Assembly (NCBI RefSeq): GCF_002105555.1
Contig: NZ_CP020612.1
Coordinates: forward strand, 310,001-374,000
DNA length: 64,000 nucleotides
Direction: 5' to 3'
Origin: Paracoccus contaminans
GTDB lineage: Bacteria; Pseudomonadota; Alphaproteobacteria; Rhodobacterales; Rhodobacteraceae
Under the pieces are notes generated by a model. The model searched no databases, was not told the DNA's origin, and was given only the letters and a program-made list of their open reading frames with translations. Of the stretch, positions 32,929 to 41,679 are shown piece after piece. Each line of letters starts with the position of its first letter. The first letter of the stretch is position 1. Both the position numbers and the translations under genes were made by a program.

Positions 32929-33414
32929 ATGTTCGCAGTCCTCAAGACGGGCGGCAAGCAGTATCGGGTTCAGCCCGGCGACGTGCTGCGCGTCGAGAAA
33001 CTGGCCGCCGAGGCCGGTGAGAAGGTCCGCTTCGACCAGATCCTGATGATCGGTTCGGCCATCGGCGCGCCGCTGGTCCAGGGTGCCGGCGTCGTGGCCG
33101 AGGTCATCGACACGATCAAGGCCGACAAGGTCATCACCTATCACAAGCGCCGCCGGAAGCATTCGTCGCAGCGCACCCGCGGCCATCGCCAGCAACTGAC
33201 GCTGCTGCGCGTCACCGACCTGCTGGAATCGGGGGCTGACAGCTCGGCCGTCAAGGTTGCCGTGGGCGCCCGGTCGGGCAAGGGTCCGCATGTGCAGGGC
33301 GATGACCGTTTCGCCATGAACAAGACCGACCAGGCCGAGATGTCCCGCCGCGTCGCCAGCGGCGAGGCGGCTGAAAAGTCGGCCGAAACCGCCACCACCT
33401 CGCAGGAGAACTGA
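32929..33414 (+). CDS. rplU: 50S ribosomal protein L21, extended C-terminus
   Basis: L21 binds 23S rRNA. The first about 103 residues are canonical ([36 protein letters not shown] in pieces). A further roughly 58 residues follow ([12 protein letters not shown] onward, Ala/Glu/Thr-rich), an extension often seen in Rhodobacteraceae L21. ATG 32929 is fixed by alignment. It is followed 3 nt later by rpmA. Confidence 0.96.
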   Translation: MFAVLKTGGKQYRVQPGDVLRVEKLAAEAGEKVRFDQILMIGSAIGAPLVQGAGVVAEVIDTIKADKVITYHKRRRKHSSQRTRGHRQQLTLLRVTDLLESGADSSAVKVAVGARSGKGPHVQGDDRFAMNKTDQAEMSRRVASGEAAEKSAETATTSQEN

Positions 33415-33417
33415 GCC

Positions 33418-33687
33418 ATGGCACACAAGAAAGCAGGCGGCTCGTCCCGCAACGGCCGCGATTCGGCTGGCCGGCGCCTTGGCGTCAAGCTGTTCGGCGG
33501 CGAAGCGGTGATTCCGGGCAACATCATCGTGCGCCAGCGCGGCACCCAGTGGTGGCCGGGCGCCGGTGTCGGCATGGGCCGCGATCATACGCTGTTTGCC
33601 CTGACCACGGGCACTGTGACGTTCCGCAAGGGCCTCAAGGGGCGGACCTTCATTTCCGTCCAGCCCGCCGCCAGCGCGGCCGAGTAA
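33418..33687 (+). CDS. rpmA: 50S ribosomal protein L27
   Basis: L27 reaches the peptidyl-transferase centre. The 89-residue protein has the usual [18 protein letters not shown] start, without the cleavable N-terminal extension found in Firmicutes, and [21 protein letters not shown] in pieces. The second gene of the rplU-rpmA operon; a terminator-like hairpin follows. Confidence 0.98.
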   Translation: MAHKKAGGSSRNGRDSAGRRLGVKLFGGEAVIPGNIIVRQRGTQWWPGAGVGMGRDHTLFALTTGTVTFRKGLKGRTFISVQPAASAAE

Positions 33688-33708
33688 GCCGATCGACCAC
33701 AGGGCCTG

Positions 33709-33739
33709 AAAGGGGGATCGGCGGAGCCGGTCCCCCTTG
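33709..33739 (+). terminator. hairpin after rpmA
   Basis: AAGGGGGA (33710-33717) pairs with TCCCCCTT (33731-33738) around an inner CGG-CGGAG-CCG stem; only a short T tail follows (TTGTCG). Confidence 0.6.
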
Positions 33740-33799
33740 TCGCATGGTCTTCCGGGTGTCGGCCGGCAGGCCGGGCCGGGCTTTTGCAAAGGCATTGCC

Positions 33800-34345
33800 A
33801 TGGATGACACCAAAGTTTCCTGCGCCCCGCAGCAGGACGTGCAGACCGAACGCTTCCTGCTGCGCCCGCTGCGCCGTTCGGACACGGGGCTGATCCGGCT
33901 TTACACGGCCGACCGCCGCGTGGCGCAGGGCACCCGCGCCATCCCCCACCCGCTGCCGCCGGGCGCCGCCGAACAATATGTCGAACGCGCGCTGAACCCG
34001 GAACGAAACGAGGATGTCTGGGCGATCGACGCCTCGGCCTCGGGCCTTGGCGAATTGCTGGGGGTGGTTTCGCTGACCCGGATCGAACCGCATCAGTCCG
34101 AGCTTGGTTTCTGGATCGGGCCGGGCTTCTGGAACACGGGCCTTGCGACCGAGGCTGTACAGGCGCTCGTCAATGCCAACCCGCATGGCTCGCGCACGCT
34201 GTTTGCCGAAGTGTTCCAGGATAATCCCGGTTCGGCCAGGGTGCTGACCAATACGGGCTTTTCCTATCTGGGCGACGCGGAAAGCTGGTCGGTGGCGCGC
34301 GACGCGCGGGTGCCGACATGGACCTATCTGCGCCGGATGGGATAG
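33800..34345 (+). CDS. GNAT-family N-acetyltransferase, ribosomal-protein acetyltransferase type
   Basis: This is a 181-residue acetyltransferase of the RimJ/RimL-like group. It has an N-terminal TERFLLRPLRRSDTGLI strand-helix, then HQSELGFWIGPGFWNTGLATEAVQAL in pieces (acetyl-CoA pyrophosphate loop), and NPGSARVLTNTGFSYLGDA. The substrate is unknown. ATG 33800 is preferred since the upstream codons run through the rpmA terminator. In relatives this rplU-rpmA-GNAT block continues to obgE; here obgE is absent. Confidence 0.88.
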   Translation: MDDTKVSCAPQQDVQTERFLLRPLRRSDTGLIRLYTADRRVAQGTRAIPHPLPPGAAEQYVERALNPERNEDVWAIDASASGLGELLGVVSLTRIEPHQSELGFWIGPGFWNTGLATEAVQALVNANPHGSRTLFAEVFQDNPGSARVLTNTGFSYLGDAESWSVARDARVPTWTYLRRMG

Positions 34346-34353
34346 GCGCCCGC

Positions 34354-34854
34354 TCAGACCTTCAGCGACACGGCGTTGTTTGCGGCGCTGACGGTGACCT
34401 GGTCCATCGTGGCCAAAGCCGCGTTGCTGATGGGAAAGGCGACGGTCAGCATGTCCGTTTCCGGCCGGGCGATCTCGCGCGCGGCCGGGCTGCCGGGGGG
34501 CGGCGGCAGGCCGACCAGCCGCAGGCGCAGGATGCCGTCCGCGTCAGGACGTGTGCGACCGGTGGGCTGGGGCGTCTGGGTGATCATTTCAACATTCCAC
34601 CACCCCTTGGTGGGCGCAATCGCGGTCACAACCAGCAGCCGGCCCTCGGTCGTCGGCTCCCACCGGGCAGAGAGGATCTGCGGCACCGGCAGACGCTTGT
34701 CGTCGACAGTGCGGTACCCGCCCTTCGGTTCGAGTGATTGCGGCTTTTTGGGGGCGCCGCCCCCGAACCAGCGCATCGGGTTCAGGCCGCTGCCGCCGCC
34801 GCTGCATCCGGCAAGCACCGCGCACAGGCACAGCATCGAAACGGGTCGGTTCAT
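34354..34854 (-). CDS. hypothetical lipoprotein
   Basis: This is a 166-residue predicted lipoprotein with a signal sequence ending in the lipobox LAGC (Cys17) and a Ser/Gly linker. The mature part contains GYRTVDDKRLPVPQILSARWEPTTEG in pieces, GWWNVEMITQTPQ, and a C-terminal beta-rich VTVSAANNAVSLKV. It looks like a small beta-sandwich, but I do not recognise the family. ATG 34854 begins the signal peptide. It is convergent with the GNAT gene (8 bp) and divergent from sufE (158 bp). Confidence 0.75.
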   Translation of the reverse strand: MNRPVSMLCLCAVLAGCSGGGSGLNPMRWFGGGAPKKPQSLEPKGGYRTVDDKRLPVPQILSARWEPTTEGRLLVVTAIAPTKGWWNVEMITQTPQPTGRTRPDADGILRLRLVGLPPPPGSPAAREIARPETDMLTVAFPISNAALATMDQVTVSAANNAVSLKV

Positions 34855-35012
34855 CGCGCGGCCTTTCCAATCAGCGTCAGGCCGGTGATAGGCGATCCCG
34901 CGCCCTGCCGAAAGAGGGGCGCTTTGACCTTGCGGGCCTGCCGCGCTATCCAGCAAGACCGAGCGGACGGACTGAGCGCCCGAAGCAAGGGGCCGAGCGA
35001 AAGGACTGCGTC

Positions 35013-35423
35013 ATGGCTGCGCCCGCCTTCGAAGACATTGCCGAGACCTTCGCCTTCCTCGACGACTGGGAGGATCGCTATCGCCACCTGATCGAGCTTG
35101 GCCGCGCCCTGCCCGAGATGGACCCGGCCCTGCAGGTGCCCGCCACGCGGGTCGAGGGCTGCGCCAGCCAGGTCTGGATCCTGCCGCGGATCGAGGATGG
35201 CCGGTTCGATTTCACCGGAGACAGCGATGCGCTGATCGTCCGGGGGCTGATCGCGGTCGTTCATGCGCTGTATGCCGGCCTGCCGGTGGGCGAGGTCGCC
35301 GGCGTCGATGCCCCGGCCGAGCTGGCCCGGCTGGGGCTCGACGAACACCTGTCCGCCCAGCGATCGAACGGATTGCGGGCGATGGTGCGGCGCATTCGCG
35401 ATACCGCATCGGCCGCCGCCTGA
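35013..35423 (+). CDS. sufE: cysteine desulfuration protein SufE
   Basis: SufE accepts sulfur from the cysteine desulfurase SufS and activates it for Fe-S cluster assembly. The 136-residue protein has the active Cys50 in VEGCASQVW, the preceding DRYRHLIELGRALPEM helix and the C-terminal SNGLRAMVRRIRD. Length is normal. AAGGAC lies before ATG 35013. It is isolated from other suf genes. Confidence 0.94.
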   Translation: MAAPAFEDIAETFAFLDDWEDRYRHLIELGRALPEMDPALQVPATRVEGCASQVWILPRIEDGRFDFTGDSDALIVRGLIAVVHALYAGLPVGEVAGVDAPAELARLGLDEHLSAQRSNGLRAMVRRIRDTASAAA

Positions 35424-35436
35424 CAGGCGCTGCCGG

Positions 35437-35979
35437 TCAGCCGGCAAGCGCGCGGTCGATGGCCGCCACAAGGCGCGGATCGTCAGCCGCCACGTCGGGG
35501 GCAAACCGTGCAAGGGGCGTGCCGTCGCGGCCGATCAGGAACTTTTCAAAGTTCCACTGCAGCTCGGGGGCCGGGTTCACAGCAAGGCCATGGCCCTGCA
35601 GCCGGGCGCGCCATGGTCCTTCGCCCTCGGCAGCGGGCAGCGCGCCGATCAGCGCGGCATAAAGCGGGTGCTTGTCTGCCCCGCTGACCACAGTCTTGGC
35701 GGCCAGAGGAAAGGTGACATCATAGCGCGTGGTGCAGAAATCCCGGATCTCGGCATCGGTGCCCGGTTCCTGCCCCAGGAAATCATTGGCGGGCACGCCC
35801 AGCACCACCAGCCCCTGCGCCTTGCGCGCACGATAAAGCGCCTCAAGCCCCTGATACTGGGGCGTCAGGCCGCAGGCCGAGGCGACATTGACCAGCAGGA
35901 CGGCCTTGCCCTGCCAGTCGGCCAGCCGGGCCGCTTGCCCATCATTCATGGTAAGGGTGATTTCGGTCAGCTCGCTCAT
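35437..35979 (-). CDS. glutathione peroxidase (Cys type)
   Basis: This 180-residue thiol peroxidase reduces hydroperoxides, probably with thioredoxin or glutathione. The catalytic Cys36 (no selenocysteine) lies in [15 protein letters not shown]. Further family motifs are [12 protein letters not shown], with Ala-Asn and Phe-Leu in place of the usual FPCNQFG, and [13 protein letters not shown] with the catalytic Trp and Asn. The ATG overlaps the mnmA stop by 4 nt, so the two are translated together. Confidence 0.93.
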   Translation of the reverse strand: MSELTEITLTMNDGQAARLADWQGKAVLLVNVASACGLTPQYQGLEALYRARKAQGLVVLGVPANDFLGQEPGTDAEIRDFCTTRYDVTFPLAAKTVVSGADKHPLYAALIGALPAAEGEGPWRARLQGHGLAVNPAPELQWNFEKFLIGRDGTPLARFAPDVAADDPRLVAAIDRALAG

Positions 35980-37142
35980 CGCCGCGACTCCGTGATGGTG
36001 ATCCAGCCCCCGCCCAGCACCCGTGTGGAGGACGGATCGTAAAAGACGCAGGCCTGGCCGGGGCTGACCCCTTCCTCGGCGGCCGCAAGCTCGACCGTGG
36101 CACGACCGGGACCGGCCGGGCGCAGGATCGCGGGCGCCGGCGGGCGGGTTGATCGGATGCGCACCATGATCTCGCGCTCGGGCCTGTCAGCCAGCGCGCC
36201 CTCGCCCAGCCAGTTCACCTCGGCCACGGGAACGACGCGGGTAGCCAGCGCCTCGCGCGGGCCCACGACGACCTGCCGGGCAACCGGGTCAAGCCGCAGG
36301 ACATACAGCGGCTCGCCCAAGCCCCCGATGCCAAGGCCGCGGCGCTGCCCGATCGTATAGTGGATCACCCCCCGGTGGCGGCCCAGCACGCGCCCCTCGG
36401 TATCGACGATCTCGCCCGGTTCCGCGGCGCCCGGCCGCAGCCGTTCGATCACGGCAGCATAGTCGCCCTCGGGGACAAAGCAGATGTCCTGGCTGTCGGG
36501 CTTGTCCGCAACCGCCAGGCCAAAGCGCGCGGCAAGGGCGCGCGTCTCGGCCTTGCTGGCCAGCCCGCCCAGGGGAAAGCGCAGGAAATCCACCTGCTCC
36601 TGCGTGGTCGAGAACAGGAAATAGCTCTGATCGCGCGCCGGATCGGCCGCCATGTGCAGCTCGGCCCCGCCCGGCCCCTCGATGCGGCGGATGTAATGCC
36701 CCGTCGCCATGCAGTCGGCATCCAGCTCTCGCGCGGTCTGAAGTAGATCGCGGAACTTGACCCGTTCGTTGCAGCGAATGCAGGGCACCGGCGTTGCCCC
36801 GGCCAGATAGGCATCCGCAAATTCCTCAATGACCGATTCGCGGAAACGGTTTTCATAATCCAGCACGTAATGCGGGATGCCGATCCGTTCAGCTACGCGG
36901 CGGGCGTCGTGAATATCCTGCCCGGCGCAGCAGGCGCCCTTTTTCTTCAGCGCCGCGCCATGATCATAAAGCTGCAGCGTCACACCGATGACGTCATATC
37001 CCTCGGCCTTGAGCATCGCGGCAACGACGGAACTGTCGACCCCCCCCGACATGGCGACGACAACCCGCGTTTCGGCAGGCGGGCGGTTGAAACCCAGCGA
37101 ATTCACGGCAGACGCGGTCGGGCGCGGGTCAAGCAGGGTCAC
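35976..37142 (-). CDS. mnmA: tRNA-specific 2-thiouridylase MnmA
   Basis: It thiolates U34 of tRNA-Lys, -Glu and -Gln. The protein of about 388 residues has the PP-loop [18 protein letters not shown] near residue 30, the catalytic Cys in [19 protein letters not shown], the [15 protein letters not shown] motif and a C-terminal [15 protein letters not shown] [13 protein letters not shown] 37142 (VTLLDPRP) is chosen from the family N-terminus; a longer start at 37229 would add 29 atypical residues. It overlaps the peroxidase gene and is divergent from sciP. Confidence 0.95.
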   Translation of the reverse strand: MTLLDPRPTASAVNSLGFNRPPAETRVVVAMSGGVDSSVVAAMLKAEGYDVIGVTLQLYDHGAALKKKGACCAGQDIHDARRVAERIGIPHYVLDYENRFRESVIEEFADAYLAGATPVPCIRCNERVKFRDLLQTARELDADCMATGHYIRRIEGPGGAELHMAADPARDQSYFLFSTTQEQVDFLRFPLGGLASKAETRALAARFGLAVADKPDSQDICFVPEGDYAAVIERLRPGAAEPGEIVDTEGRVLGRHRGVIHYTIGQRRGLGIGGLGEPLYVLRLDPVARQVVVGPREALATRVVPVAEVNWLGEGALADRPEREIMVRIRSTRPPAPAILRPAGPGRATVELAAAEEGVSPGQACVFYDPSSTRVLGGGWITITESRR

Positions 37143-37295
37143 GGGGAATGGTCCGGAAAGAAGGGCACGGCGGCACGGCAATCTTGCCGATATAGCGAAA
37201 ATGCTGTGGTTTTCAACCGAAACGGGCAACTGTCATTCACTGCCATTTAACGGCCCTGTGACAAGACAGGGACCGAAAAGATGCAGGAGGTTGCC

Positions 37296-37601
37296 ATGTT
37301 TGTCCGAAAGACCCCGGGCCCGCGCCTGGCCACCCTGCCCGATGGCACCATCCTGACCCTCGCCGATCTGCCCAGCGGCGCTGAACGCTGGGTGGCGCGC
37401 CGCAAGGCGCTGGTCGTGCATGCCATTGAACACGGGCTGCTGACACGGGACGAGGCGGTGGATCGCTATCAGCTGACCGACGAGGAACTGTCCGGCTGGA
37501 TGGCGGCGGTCGCCCGGCACGGCGCAGGCGGGCTGAAGGTCAAGGCAATCCGCCGCAATCGGGGCGAAGGGACAACCCTCGGTGTTGACCCGCTAACCTG
37601 A
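37296..37601 (+). CDS. sciP: CtrA inhibitor SciP (DUF1153)
   Basis: In Caulobacter SciP is a small helix-turn-helix protein that binds CtrA and blocks its activation of target promoters. The 101-residue protein matches the family: [38 protein letters not shown] in pieces, [22 protein letters not shown] (the HTH, in pieces) and HGAGGLKV. An AGGAGG ribosome binding site and a CCCTGT/ACAGGG hairpin (37254-37271) lie just upstream. It is 56 bp before ctrA, so regulator and inhibitor are neighbours. Confidence 0.92.
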   Translation: MFVRKTPGPRLATLPDGTILTLADLPSGAERWVARRKALVVHAIEHGLLTRDEAVDRYQLTDEELSGWMAAVARHGAGGLKVKAIRRNRGEGTTLGVDPLT

Positions 37602-37607
37602 AATTAA
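37593..37607 (+). promoter_or_regulatory. CtrA-box-like site before ctrA
   Basis: CTAA-CCTGAAA-TTAA matches TTAA-N7-TTAA at 7 of 8 positions, and TTAACCAT follows on from it. It overlaps the sciP stop and lies 50 bp before the ctrA start, consistent with autoregulation. Confidence 0.5.
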
Positions 37608-37657
37608 CCATTAGGTTGCAAGGGTGGCTTGAACGGCGAACCACGAAGGGGACAACC

Positions 37658-38371
37658 ATGCGGATTTTGCTGGTCGAGGATGACCCGACGACCGCGCGCA
37701 GCATCGAACTGATGCTGAACCATGCGAATTTCAACGTCTATCTTACCGACATGGGCGAGGAAGGCGTCGATCTGGCAAAGCTGTATGATTATGACCTGAT
37801 CCTGCTGGATCTGGACCTGCCGGACATGAACGGGATCGAGGTCCTGCGCCAGATCCGCGTCGCCCGCGTGGATACGCCGGTCCTGATCCTGACCGGCTCG
37901 GACGACACCGAAGTCAAGCTGCGCGGCTTCGGCTTCGGGGCGGATGACTACATGACCAAGCCGTTTCACCGCGAGGAACTGATCGCCCGCATCCAGGCGA
38001 TCATCCGGCGATCCAAGGGCCACAGCCAGGCGGTGATTCGCACCGGCCGGATGGTCGTCAACATCGACGCCCGCTCGGTCGAGGTAGAGGGCAGGCCCGT
38101 CAACCTGACCGGCAAGGAATACCAGATCCTCGAACTGCTCAGCCTGCGCAAGGGCACCACCCTGACAAAGGAAATGTTCCTAAACCATCTTTACGGCGGG
38201 ATGGACGAGCCGGAACTGAAGATCATCGACGTGTTCATCTGCAAGCTGCGCAAGAAACTCAGCGAAGCGCTGGGCGGCGAGAACCACATCGAGACGGTAT
38301 GGGGTCGCGGCTATGTGCTGCGCGATCCCCAGGAGACGGCACAGGCAGAGCGTATGGCGGTCGGGGCGTAA
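37658..38371 (+). CDS. ctrA: cell-cycle response regulator CtrA
   Basis: CtrA is an OmpR-type response regulator that controls cell cycle, motility or gene-transfer-agent genes in alphaproteobacteria. The 237-residue protein has a receiver domain with acidic pocket EDD (7-9), phospho-acceptor Asp51 in [13 protein letters not shown], Thr/Ser and Lys switch residues (ILTGSDD, MTKPFH). The winged-helix domain has [25 protein letters not shown] and [11 protein letters not shown], near-invariant in CtrA. The C-terminus ends AERMAVGA. In Caulobacter CtrA is degraded by ClpXP; whether that holds here is not shown. Confidence 0.97.
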   Translation: MRILLVEDDPTTARSIELMLNHANFNVYLTDMGEEGVDLAKLYDYDLILLDLDLPDMNGIEVLRQIRVARVDTPVLILTGSDDTEVKLRGFGFGADDYMTKPFHREELIARIQAIIRRSKGHSQAVIRTGRMVVNIDARSVEVEGRPVNLTGKEYQILELLSLRKGTTLTKEMFLNHLYGGMDEPELKIIDVFICKLRKKLSEALGGENHIETVWGRGYVLRDPQETAQAERMAVGA

Positions 38372-38564
38372 GGCACCGGAACTGTCCCACGCCCTGCGCA
38401 TGGTGCCGGCTGTTTGTCCCGCCCCCCGCGCGACGCGGCCTTCGAGCGGCGGAATGCGGGCAAGATGCGTCGGCAGCCGGCCCCCTTTAGTCAGTGGATG
38501 AGTGGATCTTTCCCAGGCGCGCCTCATGGCGCATGATGGCCTATCACCGGCATCGCGGTCACAC

Positions 38565-39512
38565 ATGGCGCAAAAGATCATCATCGACACCGATCCGGGG
38601 CAGGACGATGCCGTCGCGATCCTGCTCGCGCTCGGCTCGGATGAGCTCGATGTCCTGGGGATCACTGCCGTCGCCGGGAACGTGCCGCTGCCGCTGACCG
38701 TGCGGAACGCACTGGCGGTCTGCGAATTGGCCGGGCGGCCCGATCTGCCGGTGTTCGCGGGCTGCGCGGCCCCGCTGGACGGCTCTCTTGTCACCGCCGA
38801 ACATGTCCATGGACAGACCGGGCTGGACGGAATCGCCCTGCCCGAGCCGTCGATTCGCGTGCAGGACCGGAACGGGGTCGATTTCATCATCGACACCCTG
38901 CGCAGAGAACCCGCCGGAACCGTTACCCTGGTTGCCGTCGGCCCTCTGACCAATATCGCAACCGCCCTGCGCCATGCGCCCGACATCGCCAGCCGGGTGC
39001 AGCGCATCGTCCTGATGGGCGGCGCCTATTTCGAGGTCGGCAACGTGACCCCGGCGGCCGAGTTCAACATCTTTGTCGATCCGGTCGCCGCCGCCGAGGT
39101 CTTTGCATCCGGCATCGACCTGGTCGTGATTCCCCTGGACGTGACGCACAAGGCGCTGACCAGCCCGTCCTGGATCGAGGAGATCGGCCGGCTGGGCCAT
39201 GTGGGCGCGGTGGCGGCAAGCTGGACCGGCTTTTTCGAACGCTTCGATCGCGCCAAATACGGCAGCGAAGGGGCGCCGCTGCATGATCCATGCGCCGTCG
39301 CCTGGCTGATCGCCCCTGCGCTGTTTTCAGGCCGGCGCATCAATGTCGAGATCGAGACAGAGGGCCGCTGGACCCGCGGGATGACCGTTGCCGACTGGTG
39401 GGGCGTGACGGACCGCAGGCCCAACGCCCTGTTCATCAGGGACGTGGACCGCGACGGCCTGTTCCGTCTGCTGTCCGAAAGGATCGCCCGCCTTGCAGGT
39501 CTGACCGGCTGA
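38565..39512 (+). CDS. inosine-uridine preferring nucleoside hydrolase family protein
   Basis: It cleaves ribonucleosides to base and ribose. The 315-residue protein has the calcium-binding signature DTDPGQDDAVAIL (residues 8-20), TLVAVGPLTNIATAL, LMGGAYFEVGNVTPAAEFN in pieces (ribose contacts) and the C-terminal HDPCAVAWLIAP with the second metal-site Asp. The start at 38565 begins at the first strand; an in-frame GTG/ATG upstream would add a poorly conserved tail. The exact substrate (purine or pyrimidine) is open. It is followed by a gene-free stretch. Confidence 0.92.
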   Translation: MAQKIIIDTDPGQDDAVAILLALGSDELDVLGITAVAGNVPLPLTVRNALAVCELAGRPDLPVFAGCAAPLDGSLVTAEHVHGQTGLDGIALPEPSIRVQDRNGVDFIIDTLRREPAGTVTLVAVGPLTNIATALRHAPDIASRVQRIVLMGGAYFEVGNVTPAAEFNIFVDPVAAAEVFASGIDLVVIPLDVTHKALTSPSWIEEIGRLGHVGAVAASWTGFFERFDRAKYGSEGAPLHDPCAVAWLIAPALFSGRRINVEIETEGRWTRGMTVADWWGVTDRRPNALFIRDVDRDGLFRLLSERIARLAGLTG

Positions 39513-39864
39513 TGAGGGCGTCGCGTGACCCCGATCTGCGGCTTTGCCCTGTCACCGCGGGGCGCAGAGATGGCCTGGCCCACCTGACGCCCGCCCGACC
39601 GGCATCCGCAGGAACAAGGCAACGCGCTGATCTGCGGCGGCTGGGCGAGCGGCCCTTGCGCTATGCGACAGCTTGCCCGGCGCGGCACCCCCGTTGCACG
39701 CGCCGTCAGGGATCAGCGCCGGCCTTGCTGGAAAGCCTCGGCCAGGCGGTGCGGGCGCACAGGCACAGGGCCGCTGTAGGGCGGGACGCAAACCGGGCCG
39801 TGCAAGAACGCAGCCATGGCGCTGCATCCTCTTGCCGCCCCCGCAGGGGTGCGCAGTGGACAGC
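39513..39864. other. 352-bp gene-free region
   Basis: Open frames here are GC-driven and show no family resemblance or ribosome binding sites. I see no tRNA, riboswitch or strong terminator. It may contain the untranslated end of the nucleoside hydrolase gene and the promoter of the YitT gene. Confidence 0.4.
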
Positions 39865-40515
39865 ATGCTCGGCAGGGGGCCTGGCCTGCCCGTGACCAAC
39901 GCCGCCATCCCGCGCCCCACCCCGCCGCATCCCCATTCGCGCGCCGAAGACGCCCAGGGGATCGCCTTCGGCGCGGTGATGAGCGCCTTCGGCGCTTTTC
40001 TTCTTGGCTCGGCGGGGTTGATCACCGGACAACTGGCGGGGCTGTCGCTGCTGATCGCGCAGGCCACGGGCTTTGGTTTCGGTCCGGTCTATCTGGTGCT
40101 GAGCCTGCCCTTCTATGGCTTTGGCTATCGCCGGTTCGGGGCAGGCTTCCTGCGCCGCACCATTGCCGCCGTGCTGCTGATGGTGGGCGTCAGCATGGCG
40201 CTGCCTTCGCTGGTCGGCTTCCGCGCGCTGCATCCGGGGGCGGCCGCGGTGCTGGCGGGCGCGATCTCTGGCGCGGGGCTGCTGGCGCTGTTCCGCCACC
40301 GCACCAGCCTGGGCGGCATCGGCTCGGTGGCCATGGATTTGCAGGACAGGCTTGGCATCAAGGCGGGCTGGGTGCAGATGGGTTTTGACACGGTGCTGTT
40401 CGCAGGGGCCTTTCTGGTCCTGCCTTGGCAACGGGTTCTGTGGTCGGCGCTGGGCGCCGCGGTGCTGAACCTCGTGATCGCCATCAACCACCGCGGCGAT
40501 CGCTATATCGCCTGA
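39865..40515 (+). CDS. YitT-family integral membrane protein
   Basis: This is a polytopic membrane protein of about 216 residues with five to six hydrophobic segments: GAVMSAFGAFLLGSAGLITG, LAGLSLLIAQATGFGFGPVY in pieces, TIAAVLLMVGVSMALPSLVG, AAVLAGAISGAGLLALF, VLFAGAFLVLPW and LGAAVLNLVIAI. The conserved GQxAGLSLLI region and SLGGIGSVAMDLQDR fit the N-terminal membrane domain of YitT (DUF161); the soluble DUF2179 domain is missing. Function is unknown. The start is uncertain (ATG 39865 or GTG 39892); neither has a good ribosome binding site. It is convergent with the ArsC-like gene, 3 bp apart. Confidence 0.8.
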   Translation: MLGRGPGLPVTNAAIPRPTPPHPHSRAEDAQGIAFGAVMSAFGAFLLGSAGLITGQLAGLSLLIAQATGFGFGPVYLVLSLPFYGFGYRRFGAGFLRRTIAAVLLMVGVSMALPSLVGFRALHPGAAAVLAGAISGAGLLALFRHRTSLGGIGSVAMDLQDRLGIKAGWVQMGFDTVLFAGAFLVLPWQRVLWSALGAAVLNLVIAINHRGDRYIA

Positions 40516-40518
40516 GGA

Positions 40519-40863
40519 TCAGGCGGAAAGGCCCAGCGCGCGTTTGACATTGGCCGTCCAGCCAAGCAGCCGCAGCTCGCCCGCGACGATCGCCGGACGC
40601 TTCATCACCGAGGGGCGCGCCCCCAGCATCTGAACCGGGTCGGCCACGCGTTCGGCATCCGACATGGCGCGCCATGTCAGACTGGCGCGGTTGACGAGCC
40701 GGTCGCCGAATGCCTGCAGCAGCGCCTGCCGTTCCCCTATCGACAGCGGCTCGGCGGCAACGTCGCGAAAGGCGATCTGCCAGCCGGCTTCCTCCAGCGC
40801 GGCAACGGCCTTTTGACAGGTCGAACAATGCGACAGGCCATACATCGTCAGCGCCTTGTCCAT
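40519..40863 (-). CDS. ArsC/Spx-family reductase-like protein (YffB type)
   Basis: This is a 114-residue thioredoxin-fold protein of the ArsC family. The first strand-helix reads MYGLSHCSTCQKAVAALEEAG with a CxxC (Cys13, Cys16), and later RPSVMKRPAIV aligns with the conserved RPxxxR/KRP region of ArsC/YffB. A real arsenate function is doubtful, as no arsenic genes are near. ATG 40863 has no ribosome binding site of its own; it overlaps the stop of a 20-codon ORF with a strong site (TGATG), so translation is probably coupled. An internal ATG at MYGL is an alternative start. Confidence 0.85.
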   Translation of the reverse strand: MDKALTMYGLSHCSTCQKAVAALEEAGWQIAFRDVAAEPLSIGERQALLQAFGDRLVNRASLTWRAMSDAERVADPVQMLGARPSVMKRPAIVAGELRLLGWTANVKRALGLSA

Positions 40864-40925
40864 CAGCGGCAATCCCTGCGCGAGCAGGCGGCATCAGCCG
40901 GGGACGGGATCGGGGCGGCAGTCAT
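40863..40925 (-). CDS. possible 20-residue leader ORF coupled to the ArsC-like gene
   Basis: ATG 40925 is preceded by GCAGGAGAG with good spacing. The frame encodes MTAAPIPSPADAACSRRDCR and stops in a TGATG overlap with the next start. Two of the last seven residues are Cys. It is too short to judge by homology. Alternatively the real start of the reductase lies elsewhere and this frame is chance. Confidence 0.4.
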   Translation of the reverse strand: MTAAPIPSPADAACSRRDCR

Positions 40926-41106
40926 CGGCACTCTCCTGCAAAGGGTTGGGGGCGGCTGGCCGCCATGTCGTCACGGCACCGGCTTGCCAAGCCCTGCCTG
41001 CCGGTGCAAGCACCCGCCGCATCCGCCCTGCGTCAGCGCATCGTGAACGGGGCGCCGTTGCGCCTGCGCAGCGCGTCGGGCAGCTTTGCGCCAAACGGGG
41101 AACATC

Positions 41107-41616
41107 ATGATACGTATTCTCAAACTGCTGGCTGCCGGGGTTCTGGTGGCGCTGGTCGCCTCGTGCGGGGCAGGCAAGTTCAAGACCTACTCCGGCCCGC
41201 CCGTGACGCAGATCATCGTCAACAAGTCGGCCCGCCAGATGCTGTTCCTGTCGGGGAACACGATCATCAAGACCTATAATGTGGGACTTGGCAACGAGCC
41301 GATCGGCCACAAGCAGTTCGAGGGCGACGGCCGGACGCCCGAGGGGCTGTATTACATCGACCGCCGCAACCCCGACAGCCGCTATCACCTGTCGCTGGGC
41401 ATTTCCTACCCCAACCCGCAGGACGAGGCGAATGCGGCGGCGCTGGGGATGCGGGCGGGCAGCGACATCTTCATCCACGGCCAGGGACCGGAAGGGCAGG
41501 CGCTTTCAAAGACCAGGCGCGACTGGACGGTGGGCTGCATCGCCGTGACCGACCCCGAGATCGAGGACATCTATGCGATGGTCCGCGACGGCACGCCGAT
41601 CCAGATCAATCCCTGA
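41107..41616 (+). CDS. L,D-transpeptidase (ErfK/YbiS/YhnG domain) lipoprotein
   Basis: L,D-transpeptidases cross-link peptidoglycan or attach proteins to it through a catalytic Cys. The 169-residue protein has a signal with lipobox LVASC (Cys20), then the domain: TQIIVNKSARQMLFLSG, VGLGNEPIGHKQFEGDGRTPEG in pieces, and the catalytic signature HGQG...WTVGCIAVTD. GGGGAA lies before ATG 41107. A bidirectional terminator separates it from pntB. Confidence 0.92.
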   Translation: MIRILKLLAAGVLVALVASCGAGKFKTYSGPPVTQIIVNKSARQMLFLSGNTIIKTYNVGLGNEPIGHKQFEGDGRTPEGLYYIDRRNPDSRYHLSLGISYPNPQDEANAAALGMRAGSDIFIHGQGPEGQALSKTRRDWTVGCIAVTDPEIEDIYAMVRDGTPIQINP

Positions 41617-41629
41617 GCAAGGAAGCGAA

Positions 41630-41657
41630 AAAGGCCCCTGCCATGGCAGGGGCCTTT
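41630..41657. terminator. bidirectional terminator between the L,D-transpeptidase gene and pntB
   Basis: AAAGGCCCCTGCC/GGCAGGGGCCTTT palindromic stem with A-run on the left and T-run on the right, between two convergent stops. Confidence 0.85.
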
Positions 41658-41679
41658 GTCATGCGGGCCCTCGGGGGCC

